A DNA stretch of 64,000 nt from Chryseobacterium nakagawai. GTDB taxonomy: Bacteria; Bacteroidota; Bacteroidia; Flavobacteriales; Weeksellaceae. Below, one piece after another: positions 57,309 to 64,000 of the stretch. The stretch covers positions 4,952,501-5,016,500 of the forward strand of contig NZ_LR134386.1 in the NCBI RefSeq assembly GCF_900637665.1, in the 5' to 3' direction. The notes beneath the pieces were generated by a model that searched no databases, was not told the DNA's origin, and was given only the letters and a program-made list of their open reading frames with translations. The stretch's first letter is position 1. Each line of letters starts with the position of its first letter. The translations under genes and the position numbers were made by a program.

Positions 57309-57336
57309 TAATCCTAAATTTTCCGATTTAGGATTA
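57309..57336. terminator. Hairpin after the 174-aa gene
   Basis: TAATCCTAAAT (57309-57319) / ATTTAGGATTA (57326-57336), 11-bp perfect stem, 6-nt loop. No long T tract, so termination is only probable. A half copy of the REP-like palindrome (ACGCAAAGTCG) follows at 57430-57440. Confidence 0.4.
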
Positions 57337-57464
57337 TCTATAATATTATTTCATCTAAAATACCTTCTTCCACTCCCCCAACTTTGCCTATATTTTTTTT
57401 GTAACCACACTAAATATGCACAACCAGCTACGCAAAGTCGTCTACGTGATTACATGTTGTGTTG

Positions 57465-58058
57465 TTAATTCGTATTGAACTGAATATTAAAATACTTTAT
57501 TAAATAATCCTCTATTGGGTCCAATCCCATTTCTTTTCTTCTTTCGTTTACAGTTTCAGGATTTTCTAATTTATACAATTTACCATTTTCTATTTGTGAA
57601 CCATATATTTGGGGTTTTCCTTCGTCCATTAACATCCTATCTTTCATCAATGCATATTGCTGTTTAGATAAGTCTCCATTTTTTACCGCTTTCTCTATTT
57701 GTGGAAAATACTTTTTTCTGATTTCTTTAGTACTATGTTGCAGACCCAACCAGATTGCATCCATGTGTTTTTGATCCACCTCCTTTAATGTCGGCATACC
57801 ACACTTTTCAATAATGCTAATCACTAATTCCTGATTCCTGTGATCTTCTTTAGCGTATTTGATGAGTTCATTTGATTTTCTAATCCTTTGGTCACTTTCA
57901 AAAACTTCGCTCAAGATTTGATTTTTTTTGCTGCAATCGACTTCAATAATATCTACTGAACCTACATAGACAAATTTATCCCTATTCATATAAAGGAATA
58001 TTGATATCATTAAAACAAGAGCGGTTAATATGCTAAATAATATTTTTTTTATTTTCAT
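57465..58058 (-). CDS. Membrane-anchored DUF6624-like protein
   Basis: 197 aa from the ATG at 58058; an upstream TTG is less likely. One N-terminal TM anchor (about 5-23). The C-terminal half has the DUF6624 pattern: DQKHMDAIWLGLQHS, YFPQIEKAVKNGDL, YALMKDRMLMDEGKPQIYGS and a PETVNERRKEMGLDP tail. This family is common in Bacteroidota, often in immunity-gene-like neighbourhoods, and has no known activity. Confidence 0.75.
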   Translation of the reverse strand: MKIKKILFSILTALVLMISIFLYMNRDKFVYVGSVDIIEVDCSKKNQILSEVFESDQRIRKSNELIKYAKEDHRNQELVISIIEKCGMPTLKEVDQKHMDAIWLGLQHSTKEIRKKYFPQIEKAVKNGDLSKQQYALMKDRMLMDEGKPQIYGSQIENGKLYKLENPETVNERRKEMGLDPIEDYLIKYFNIQFNTN

Positions 58059-58193
58059 TTCTATTTTTGTGTCATAATCCAAAATAGATTGACCATTTTT
58101 GGTTAAAAATTAATCGTAAAAATAAGAAAAAATAGAGCCATCAAAATCAAAAAAATGATTTGGTATAAACTCAGCTTCTTAATGATCTAAGAA

Positions 58194-58541
58194 TCATTTC
58201 TCCTTTATTTTCTTTCTATGCTTCAAACCAAAATTAATTAAAGCATTGACAACCTCTTCAGTTTCTTCAGCGTGTGTAGTAAGTGCATACGAAACGGTAA
58301 CAGGTTTGGTATTATTAACCGTTCGGGTGATCAGTAAATTATTTTCCAGTTCCTGCAGCACTTTGGATAAAACTTTTGGACTTATTCCCTGAGCTGTTTC
58401 CTGAAGATCTTTAAACCGCATTGTTTCGTGATGATACAAATTATGCAGAATGCAGAATTTCCATTTGCCACCCAACAATTCAATGGCATCTTTAAGGGCC
58501 AATATTTGTTCTTTACTGATGTCATTTTTTTTAGTACTCAT
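58194..58541 (-). CDS. HxlR-family winged-helix regulator
   Basis: 115 aa from the ATG at 58541. Single HxlR-type winged helix: LKDAIELLGGKWKFCILHNL, MRFKDLQETAQGISPKVLSK, VLQELENNLLITR. HxlR proteins typically repress a divergent enzyme gene in response to reactive small molecules. The divergent reductase-like gene starts 86 bp away. No cysteine lies in the usual N-terminal sensing position; the only Cys is in KFCILH. Confidence 0.9.
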   Translation of the reverse strand: MSTKKNDISKEQILALKDAIELLGGKWKFCILHNLYHHETMRFKDLQETAQGISPKVLSKVLQELENNLLITRTVNNTKPVTVSYALTTHAEETEEVVNALINFGLKHRKKIKEK

Positions 58542-58626
58542 ACACACAATAGCTACTTTCCAAAAGGTAACGGATAGTAAAGGTAAAGTTTCTTTCAGAT
58601 AATTTTACACTGCAAAAAAATTAAAA

Positions 58627-59136
58627 ATGAAAGTAACAGTAATTGCCAACATTTCAGCTAATGGTAAAGTATTATTATCCGACAATCCACATCATCAGCT
58701 GCCAGCAGAAGCGATGGAGTTTTATTTAGCATTCGCGAAAAAAGTTGGAAATCTTGTCATAGGTTTTAAAACCTTTGAAAATTTTTTAACCTTCCCACTG
58801 GAAGTCAAAGACCATTTCAGCGGAATAGAAATCGTAATACTCTCTGAAAAGCCTTACCCATCAAAAGACTACAAGACTGTAAAAAGTCCTGAAGAAGCTA
58901 TTGAATATATGTCAGAAAAAGGTTGGCACGAAATGGCAGTTGGCGGTGGAACAGGTGCTTTTAATGCCTTTATAGACAAAGATTTGGTAACGGACATTTA
59001 TTTTAATCTTCATCCACTCATCACAGGAGCTGGCGGTGTTTTAGGAAACAGCAGTGAACTGAACTCAAAATTTAAACATAAAGAATATAACCTTAAAAAC
59101 GGTTTTATTCAACTGCATCTAAGCAAAGAAGACTGA
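58627..59136 (+). CDS. Dihydrofolate-reductase-like protein (RibD C-terminal domain)
   Basis: 169 aa. MKVTVIANISANGKVLLSDN at the start, NLVIGFKTFENFL in the position of the cofactor-binding helix, MAVGGGTGAFNAFIDKDLVT with the glycine-rich loop, and LHPLITGAGG. It matches the RibD_C/DHFR-like NADPH-dependent reductase fold. Substrate unknown. It is divergent from the HxlR gene, which probably controls it. Confidence 0.87.
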   Translation: MKVTVIANISANGKVLLSDNPHHQLPAEAMEFYLAFAKKVGNLVIGFKTFENFLTFPLEVKDHFSGIEIVILSEKPYPSKDYKTVKSPEEAIEYMSEKGWHEMAVGGGTGAFNAFIDKDLVTDIYFNLHPLITGAGGVLGNSSELNSKFKHKEYNLKNGFIQLHLSKED

Positions 59137-59248
59137 ATAACACCGAGCCAAAAAGGTGAATACAGTCTTGGATATATTCTGGATGAAAAAAATATTCTTC
59201 TTTTAATCTTCCTAAAGAGGAACAGAAAGAAGCTCATCAACTTTTCCT

Positions 59249-59256
59249 TATCTTTG
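59249..59256 (+). promoter_or_regulatory. -7 element of the first Kelch gene
   Basis: TATCTTTG preceded by AACTTTTCC. The same block precedes the second Kelch gene (62901-62908). Confidence 0.5.
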
Positions 59257-59350
59257 AAATACGATTATTCTCTTAAAGAATCCGGTATAAAAAATAAACC
59301 TGAATCATTGAAAGAAAATCAAATAGAACCAAACACTAAAACGCCTTCCA

Positions 59351-60322
59351 TTGAAAACAAAATTAGTATTCCTTTCTTTTTTAGGTACACTGTTCACCCA
59401 AGCTCAAACCCTTGCTTTTAAAAATCTTGCCAATCTGTCTGTAGGCAGAGGTGCTACAGCCAGTGTAATCGTGGATGATAATATCTATGTAAGCAATGGA
59501 TATCAGGAAAAGGGAGGTAATGCCAATTATATTGAGAAATATAATATTACAGATAATAAATGGAATGTTCTCAATGCTACTCTACTTCCCAAAAAATTGG
59601 CTAATTCGGAGACTTACCATAATAAAATTTATATTTTTAACGGTTGGGGAAATAGTCATCTTGAAATTCTGGACTTAGCAACCAATACCATAACGAAGGG
59701 AGCTGTTAATCGTTCCTATACAGGAAATGCAGGTTCTGCCCTCTATAACGGCAAAATATATGTGTTTGGTGGCAGCGGACTCAATGGAGCGGCAACCACT
59801 GTATTTTCTAATAGATTCCAATATTATGATATTGCTACCAATACATGGCATTCATTACCCGATATGCCCACAGCCAGAGAAACAAAGGGCAAAATTGTGA
59901 ATGACAAGCTTTATGTCATTGGTGGTTTTAACGGTACTCCCTCCCGTCTGATCAATGTTTACGACCTCAACACTAATCTCTGGATCAAGCAATATACGAT
60001 GCCTGCCGGAATATCCGGACACTCATTAGCGGTATCCGGTAATAAGATTTTTATTGCAGGGGGTGTTAATAATCAATCTTTTCTGGCCTATTTTGATACG
60101 ACAACCAATAAGTTACACCAATTATCATCCAATATGATTCCCAGAAGGCATACCACAGCAGAAATATATAACAATAAACTATACATCATCGGCGGAAGTA
60201 CAACGTCTGTTACCAGTTCAGCTATTAAAAGCATACAAGTGGCAGATATCAGCGAAAGTGTACTCACTGCGCAAAGTCTCCCGACTTTGAATAAAAATTA
60301 CAAGGCATACTCCCAAAAATAG
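59351..60322 (+). CDS. Secreted Kelch beta-propeller protein, C-terminally truncated paralogue
   Basis: 323 aa from a TTG at 59351. The signal peptide is MKTKLVFLSFLGTLFTQAQ. About six Kelch blades follow with NKIYIFNGWG, GKIYVFGGSG, DKLYVIGGFNG, NKIFIAGGVNN and NKLYIIGGSTT motifs. The TTG is supported by the tandem paralogue at 63003, which has the same start and 5' context. After ADISES the sequence departs from that paralogue exactly at the palindrome (60272-60289) and stops 20 codons later, so the C-terminal part has probably been lost. Likely a surface or periplasmic binding protein. Confidence 0.82.
   Translation: MKTKLVFLSFLGTLFTQAQTLAFKNLANLSVGRGATASVIVDDNIYVSNGYQEKGGNANYIEKYNITDNKWNVLNATLLPKKLANSETYHNKIYIFNGWGNSHLEILDLATNTITKGAVNRSYTGNAGSALYNGKIYVFGGSGLNGAATTVFSNRFQYYDIATNTWHSLPDMPTARETKGKIVNDKLYVIGGFNGTPSRLINVYDLNTNLWIKQYTMPAGISGHSLAVSGNKIFIAGGVNNQSFLAYFDTTTNKLHQLSSNMIPRRHTTAEIYNNKLYIIGGSTTSVTSSAIKSIQVADISESVLTAQSLPTLNKNYKAYSQK
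60272..60289. repeat. Short palindrome, REP-like copy 2, inside the Kelch 3' end
   Basis: CAAAGTC (60272-60278) TCCC GACTTTG (60283-60289), preceded by TGCG. It is translated as part of the truncated Kelch C-terminus (AQSLPTLN). Confidence 0.65.
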
Positions 60323-60421
60323 AAAAATTCAGATAGCAAAAATAATATAATGGTAATGTAGTGGTACATAAATAATAGTAAAACAATGGATAAATTTGAA
60401 TAGTAATAACCATACAATACC

Positions 60422-60988
60422 ATGCAAACAGATTTTTTCGGAACAGTGGAGGATAAAAAATTAATATTGGATTTTATATTTTCAGAAACTAATTATCTCG
60501 TTTTTGATCATTATTCTGAATTTGGAGAAGAATTAAAACAGTATTTTTCAACCAGCGAAATTCTGGAAAAATTTGATTTAGAAAACGGCAAACAAAATGC
60601 CGTTACATTTGGGCTTTGGAATCCGCTAGATAAAACCAAAAATATCGTTCGAAAAGTGACATTAGATCCTAAATATTGTAACGGACATACATTTCGATAC
60701 ACAAGTGAAGGCTGGGGAATCCAAAGATTATATTTTGGCGGAATCCAAAATGGTTTTCTCAATGCATCCCAGTTTATGGGATTTAACGAAAAAGGAGCTA
60801 TAGCAAAAGATTCTATACACCCGGATCATGAACAAGAAGCTCATCAATTAGACTGGAAACTTATTCGCTCCGATCAAACAAAACTTAAAAATTATATTGA
60901 GAAAAAACTTGGAGCTGAAAAGCATACTCGTGGAATCATTTTAAAGAATGCCAACCAACTCATTACCCATTACGAATTAAAAATATAA
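60422..60988 (+). CDS. Uncharacterised 188-aa protein, immunity-like context
   Basis: 188 aa, soluble, with no signal. Rich in aromatic residues (TFRYTSEGWGIQRLYFGG, FLNASQFMGFNEKGAI). I do not recognise the family. It lies in a run of small unrelated genes including SMI1/KNR4 and DUF2314, as seen in immunity-gene arrays. A -7 element (TAAATTTG, 60391-60398) precedes the ATG by 23 bp. Confidence 0.6.
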   Translation: MQTDFFGTVEDKKLILDFIFSETNYLVFDHYSEFGEELKQYFSTSEILEKFDLENGKQNAVTFGLWNPLDKTKNIVRKVTLDPKYCNGHTFRYTSEGWGIQRLYFGGIQNGFLNASQFMGFNEKGAIAKDSIHPDHEQEAHQLDWKLIRSDQTKLKNYIEKKLGAEKHTRGIILKNANQLITHYELKI

Positions 60989-61058
60989 TAATAAAGAGCA
61001 CAAATATGAACAATGGATAACCATTTAGAAAATCAAATTAATATTATTAGATTAAATT

Positions 61059-61568
61059 ATGCATTTTAAGTTTCCAATCTATCTACTTTTATGTCTTGTC
61101 CTATTAAGCTGTCAGAAAAAAAATAAAATTGTAAAAAGAGATAACGAGCCTGATGTACATATTTTACCGGGAGAAGACAATGACATGAATATTGCAATAG
61201 AAAAGGCTCAAAACTCTTTATATCAATTCAAACAAGCAATAGAAAGCCACAATCCGGATTATTATAATTTCGCATTAAAAGAAAGATTTGCCGCAGCAGA
61301 TTCCAGTTATGAACATATCTGGATAAGCGAAGTGCAATATTCTGACCATAAGTTCTATGGAATCGTGGATGGAGACCCCATTTCAACAACAGAGGTTAAA
61401 CTGGGAGACATTATTGAAATTAATCCTCAGAATATCACGGATTGGATGTATATTGATAAAAGCATAGTAAAAGGAGCGTATACTACCAGAGTGTTAAGGA
61501 AAAGAATATCAAAGGAAGAGCGGGAGCAGATGGACAAGGAAAGTGGTTTTGTTTTTGAGAATGAGTAA
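61059..61568 (+). CDS. DUF2314 lipoprotein
   Basis: 169 aa. Lipoprotein signal with lipobox LLSC (Cys18). The mature protein holds the DUF2314 pattern: KERFAAADSSYEHIWISEVQ, FYGIVDGDP, VKLGDIIEINPQNITDWMYI and TTRVLRKRISKEERE. DUF2314 is widespread next to polymorphic-toxin and SMI1 genes and has no established activity. Confidence 0.82.
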   Translation: MHFKFPIYLLLCLVLLSCQKKNKIVKRDNEPDVHILPGEDNDMNIAIEKAQNSLYQFKQAIESHNPDYYNFALKERFAAADSSYEHIWISEVQYSDHKFYGIVDGDPISTTEVKLGDIIEINPQNITDWMYIDKSIVKGAYTTRVLRKRISKEEREQMDKESGFVFENE

Positions 61569-61621
61569 ACAAAACAATGACGTATTTGAAAGGGTTTGTT
61601 ATATTTAAAAAAAACTAATCT

Positions 61622-61717
61622 ATGAAAAGGCTTATTCTAATTGCTTTATTTTCAATCCCTTCATTTTTTTTAAAATACCCTCCCAAAATCTTGAAATATC
61701 ATTATATTTTATCATAA
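61622..61717 (+). pseudogene. 31-codon signal-peptide stub
   Basis: An ATG followed by MKRLILIALFSIPSFFLK, a typical Sec/lipoprotein signal start, then a short nonsense tail and a TAA. It resembles the start of a secreted protein gene that has lost its body; it could also be a chance ORF. Confidence 0.35.
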
Positions 61718-61727
61718 TTCCTATAAA

Positions 61728-62138
61728 ATGATAACAAATCTGACCGAAACCATTATAAAAAATTGGGCAAGCGAAAATATCAGGCTCAGTCCTCCAGCAA
61801 CAATACACTCAATTAAAACAAACGAAGAGATTATAGGCTTTCAGTTTCCTGATGATTTTAAAGAATTTTATCTAAAACATGACGGCTTCATAGATTGGGA
61901 TTGGACAAAGAACATGTTTTCCGTCTGGCCACTAGCAAGAACTCTGGAGGAATACGACAACGAAAGTGATAAAAGTTTCATTGTATTTGCAGACTATCTG
62001 ATCAATGCCATTCAGATCGGTTTTGTGAAAGGAAAAGATGGAGTATTTAAAAATAGTGGTGAAACACATGAATGGATAGCAGATACTTTTTCTGATACTA
62101 TAGCTCTTATCCATGCGGATGCAGATATTTTGTATTGA
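61728..62138 (+). CDS. SMI1/KNR4-family protein
   Basis: 136 aa. IGFQFPDDFKEFYLKHDGFI near residue 32 and the WPLARTLEEYD and FIVFADYLINAIQIGF segments are typical of the SMI1/KNR4 (SUKH) superfamily, whose bacterial members are mostly immunity proteins against contact-dependent or T6SS/T9SS toxins. No toxin gene is visible here, so it is orphan in this window. Confidence 0.85.
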   Translation: MITNLTETIIKNWASENIRLSPPATIHSIKTNEEIIGFQFPDDFKEFYLKHDGFIDWDWTKNMFSVWPLARTLEEYDNESDKSFIVFADYLINAIQIGFVKGKDGVFKNSGETHEWIADTFSDTIALIHADADILY

Positions 62139-62191
62139 GGTAAATCGCTTATAGATAAGGATTCCCGTAAGGTAAGCTCTGCCCCATGTTT

Positions 62192-62199
62192 TATTTTTG
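62192..62199 (+). promoter_or_regulatory. -7 element of the SHOCT gene
   Basis: TATTTTTG, an exact TAnnTTTG match, 31 bp before the ATG at 62231. Confidence 0.35.
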
Positions 62200-62230
62200 A
62201 CTTTCAATTTTGATTATTAAAAATAAAACA

Positions 62231-62791
62231 ATGAAAAGACTAGTCTTATTCTTTACCATGCTTATTTTTGGAAGTTCTTACTCGCAAAACACTCCAACAT
62301 TTGAAAATGATACCCTTACTACCTCAACAGGTTTTAAGGTGTATGAAGGTTTAGACCTGAAAATCGGGACAGGCTCTATGAATGATGGCGATTTTAAATT
62401 TATCAGGACCAATGCCTCTTCCCTATTCAATTATTCTTCAACTACAGGATATCAGGGACTGGCCAATCAGGCAAATTCTTTTAAAAGAAGCAACTCCGGG
62501 CTGTCATTCAAGGTTAAAAAAATAATGTCGAGAGGGAACAAAAAAAATGGTTTTGTGTATTATGCTAAAATCGGGAGCGGTCTTATGAATTATGAAATAG
62601 ATCTTGAAAACGCCATCAGATCAGGTGAGCTGATTGTTCCGGATGATTTTTTACCTAAAGAAAAATCTCAGCGTCCGAATTCGGAAACGAAATATGACAG
62701 ACTGAAGAAAATTAAAGAATTGAAAGAGTCCGGCGTCCTGTCTGAAGAAGAATTCCAAAAGGAAAAAGATAAAATAATGGCTGAAAAATAG
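62231..62791 (+). CDS. Exported protein with C-terminal SHOCT domain
   Basis: 186 aa from the ATG at 62231. Sec signal (about 1-19, SYSQ). Residues about 30-130 have a beta-rich region of unknown fold. The last ~30 residues (YDRLKKIKELKESGVLSEEE, then FQKEKDKIM) are a SHOCT motif, a short helical hairpin thought to mediate oligomer or membrane contacts. It is followed by a strong terminator. Function unknown. Confidence 0.8.
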   Translation: MKRLVLFFTMLIFGSSYSQNTPTFENDTLTTSTGFKVYEGLDLKIGTGSMNDGDFKFIRTNASSLFNYSSTTGYQGLANQANSFKRSNSGLSFKVKKIMSRGNKKNGFVYYAKIGSGLMNYEIDLENAIRSGELIVPDDFLPKEKSQRPNSETKYDRLKKIKELKESGVLSEEEFQKEKDKIMAEK

Positions 62792-62802
62792 CTTTCATAC
62801 AT

Positions 62803-62836
62803 AGCCGTTCTGTTCTCAGAGCGGTTTTTATTTTTT
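62803..62836 (+). terminator. Terminator of the SHOCT gene
   Basis: AGCCGTTCTG / CAGAGCGGTTT hairpin with TTTTTATTTTTT. The sequence is similar to the groEL terminators. Confidence 0.8.
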
Positions 62837-62900
62837 GAATTTAATCACATTATTATTTAATCTCACTCAAGGCAAAACGAAAAAATATTAAACTTTTCCC

Positions 62901-62908
62901 TATCTTTG
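62901..62908 (+). promoter_or_regulatory. -7 element of the second Kelch gene
   Basis: TATCTTTG within the block shared with the first Kelch gene, AACTTTTCC-N-TATCTTTGAAA (position 59249 in the first copy). Confidence 0.5.
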
Positions 62909-63002
62909 AAAAACGATGTTTTATTACAATTCGGCATTAAAAAACAATCCCCGAATCGCTTCTATAACATCTATCAAAACCAAACACTAAATCTTAACAC
63001 CA

Positions 63003-64000
63003 TTGAAAACAAAATTATTTTTCCTTTCTCTTTTGGGTTCATTCTTAGCCCATGCCCAAAACCTTCACTTTCAAAAGCTGGCAGATATGTCTGCAGGCAG
63101 AGGCGCCATAACAAGTGTAATCGTAAATGACAACATGTATGTGACCAATGGCTATACCATCGAAGGAAATACTAATTATATTGAGAAATATAATATTATA
63201 GATAATAAATGGAGTATTCTCAATGCTACTCTGGTTCCCAAAAGATTTGCCAATTCAGAAACGTACAACAATAAAATTTATATTTTTAACGGCGTAGGAA
63301 ATAGTCAACTTGAAATTTTAGATCTTAGCACCAACACTACAACACATGGAGCAGTTAATCCTTTTTATGCAGGAAATTCTGGTTCTGCAATATACAATGG
63401 TAAAATCTATGTGTTTGGAGGCAGTGGATTAAACGGAGCTGCAAACACTGTATTTTCTAATCATTTTCAGTATTATGATATTGCTTCAAATACATGGAAT
63501 TCATTACCGGACATGCCTACAGCTAAAGAAACAAAAGGCAAAATTGTTAATGATAAACTCTATGTCATTGGTGGTTTTAACGGAACTTCCTCTAACCTGA
63601 TCAATGTTTACGACCTTAAAACTAATCTTTGGACCGATCAATATACTATGCCAGCCGGTGTATCCGGGCATTCATTAGCTGTATCCGATAATAAGATTTT
63701 TGTGGTAGGTGGTTATGATAATCAAACTTTTTTAGCCTATTTTGATACTACGACCAATGAATTGCATGAGTTATCTTCCAATATGATTCCCAGAAGGCAC
63801 TCAACGGTGGAGGTATATAATAATAAATTATACATCATGGGTGGAAGCACCACTTCTGTTGCCAACTCATCTATTAAAAGCACCCAGGTTGCAGATATTA
63901 ATGAAAGTGCAATCTCTTCAAACGTAATCACTGAAGATTATGAAACTAAAACAAGGGTGTTTACCAATGTTCATAGAGACGGCTTTGTCATCAGTAATAA
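63003..64000 (+). CDS. Secreted Kelch beta-propeller protein, runs off the window end
   Basis: Partial gene, 332 codons visible from a TTG at 63003. The signal peptide LKTKLFFLSLLGSFLAHAQ is followed by six Kelch blades closely matching the paralogue at 59351 (same GGSGLNGAA and GGFNGT motifs, and YIEKYNI before the first blade). Beyond residue ~298 it continues past the point where the first copy stops (ITEDYETKTRVFTNVHRDGF and on), so this is the fuller form. A C-terminal domain, possibly a T9SS tail, is expected outside the window. Confidence 0.85.
   Translation, partial: MKTKLFFLSLLGSFLAHAQNLHFQKLADMSAGRGAITSVIVNDNMYVTNGYTIEGNTNYIEKYNIIDNKWSILNATLVPKRFANSETYNNKIYIFNGVGNSQLEILDLSTNTTTHGAVNPFYAGNSGSAIYNGKIYVFGGSGLNGAANTVFSNHFQYYDIASNTWNSLPDMPTAKETKGKIVNDKLYVIGGFNGTSSNLINVYDLKTNLWTDQYTMPAGVSGHSLAVSDNKIFVVGGYDNQTFLAYFDTTTNELHELSSNMIPRRHSTVEVYNNKLYIMGGSTTSVANSSIKSTQVADINESAISSNVITEDYETKTRVFTNVHRDGFVISN

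Noticed and set aside
51621..62836. Recurring CCGTTCTG/AGCGG hairpins near 51621, 52764 and 62803 as possible attachment sites
   Set aside because: Each sits right after a gene and is followed by T runs, so they are ordinary terminators; only the 52764 copy is part of a real duplication.
62906..63130. 74-codon ORF across the start of the second Kelch gene
   Set aside because: It runs in another frame through the Kelch signal-peptide coding region; the Kelch frame is supported by its paralogue.

Overview
The window looks like the chromosome of a Chryseobacterium-type flavobacterium (Bacteroidota, Weeksellaceae). Supporting signs are an AT-rich sequence, a SusC/SusD pair, a subtilisin with a type IX secretion (T9SS) C-terminal sorting domain, a fused CcoN-CcoO oxidase subunit, a tamB-tamL pair, many -7 elements of the flavobacterial form TAnnTTTG, and starts that mostly lack Shine-Dalgarno sequences. 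The genus is inferred; no rRNA, tRNA or CRISPR array was seen.

Layout. 1-4.2 kb: a cut lipoprotein gene, an AraC-GyrI regulator, a zinc-protease-like protein, an amino-acid permease and a small XRE regulator. 4.4-7.6 kb: cbb3 oxidase genes ccoNO and ccoP. 7.9-16.2 kb: tamB, tamL and a YihY/BrkB membrane protein in one tight operon. 16.2-28.3 kb: argS, a short Cys-rich peptide gene, a lipocalin-like lipoprotein, a SusCD pair, rnhB, yidC and pyrG. 28.4-36.0 kb: a parallel beta-helix protein, a YceI protein, radA, a membrane-anchored AraC regulator, a methyltransferase/VanW/ACP-phosphodiesterase operon and a DUF6702-like protein. 36.1-42.5 kb: a secreted S8 protease, a HupE/UreJ-like protein and an M1 peptidase. 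42.6-48.7 kb: a LytS/LytR two-component pair divergent from a DUF2490 gene, a CitMHS citrate transporter and a dicarboxylate symporter, then a DUF3108-like protein. 48.8-49.4 kb: two duplicated RiPP/bacteriocin-like peptide genes. 49.6-51.6 kb: groES-groEL.

The stretch after groEL is accessory. A two-TM protein resembling phage abortive-infection proteins lies between groEL and a second, frameshifted copy of the last ~115 bp of groEL plus its terminator. Next come a large SIR2-TPR protein (candidate NADase defence gene), an XRE regulator, a 174-aa orphan behind a structured leader, and a DUF6624 protein. Then follow an HxlR/reductase divergent pair and two tandem Kelch genes separated by small immunity-like genes (unknown 188 aa, DUF2314, SMI1/KNR4, SHOCT). 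Short palindromes (CAAAGTC-N4-GACTTTG) are scattered here, and one appears to have truncated the first Kelch gene.

The strongest leads are the groEL-tail duplication around a putative defence locus and the peptide genes, which share an 18-residue leader (and, for the twin pair, a duplicated 5' UTR hairpin) with no modification or export genes nearby.
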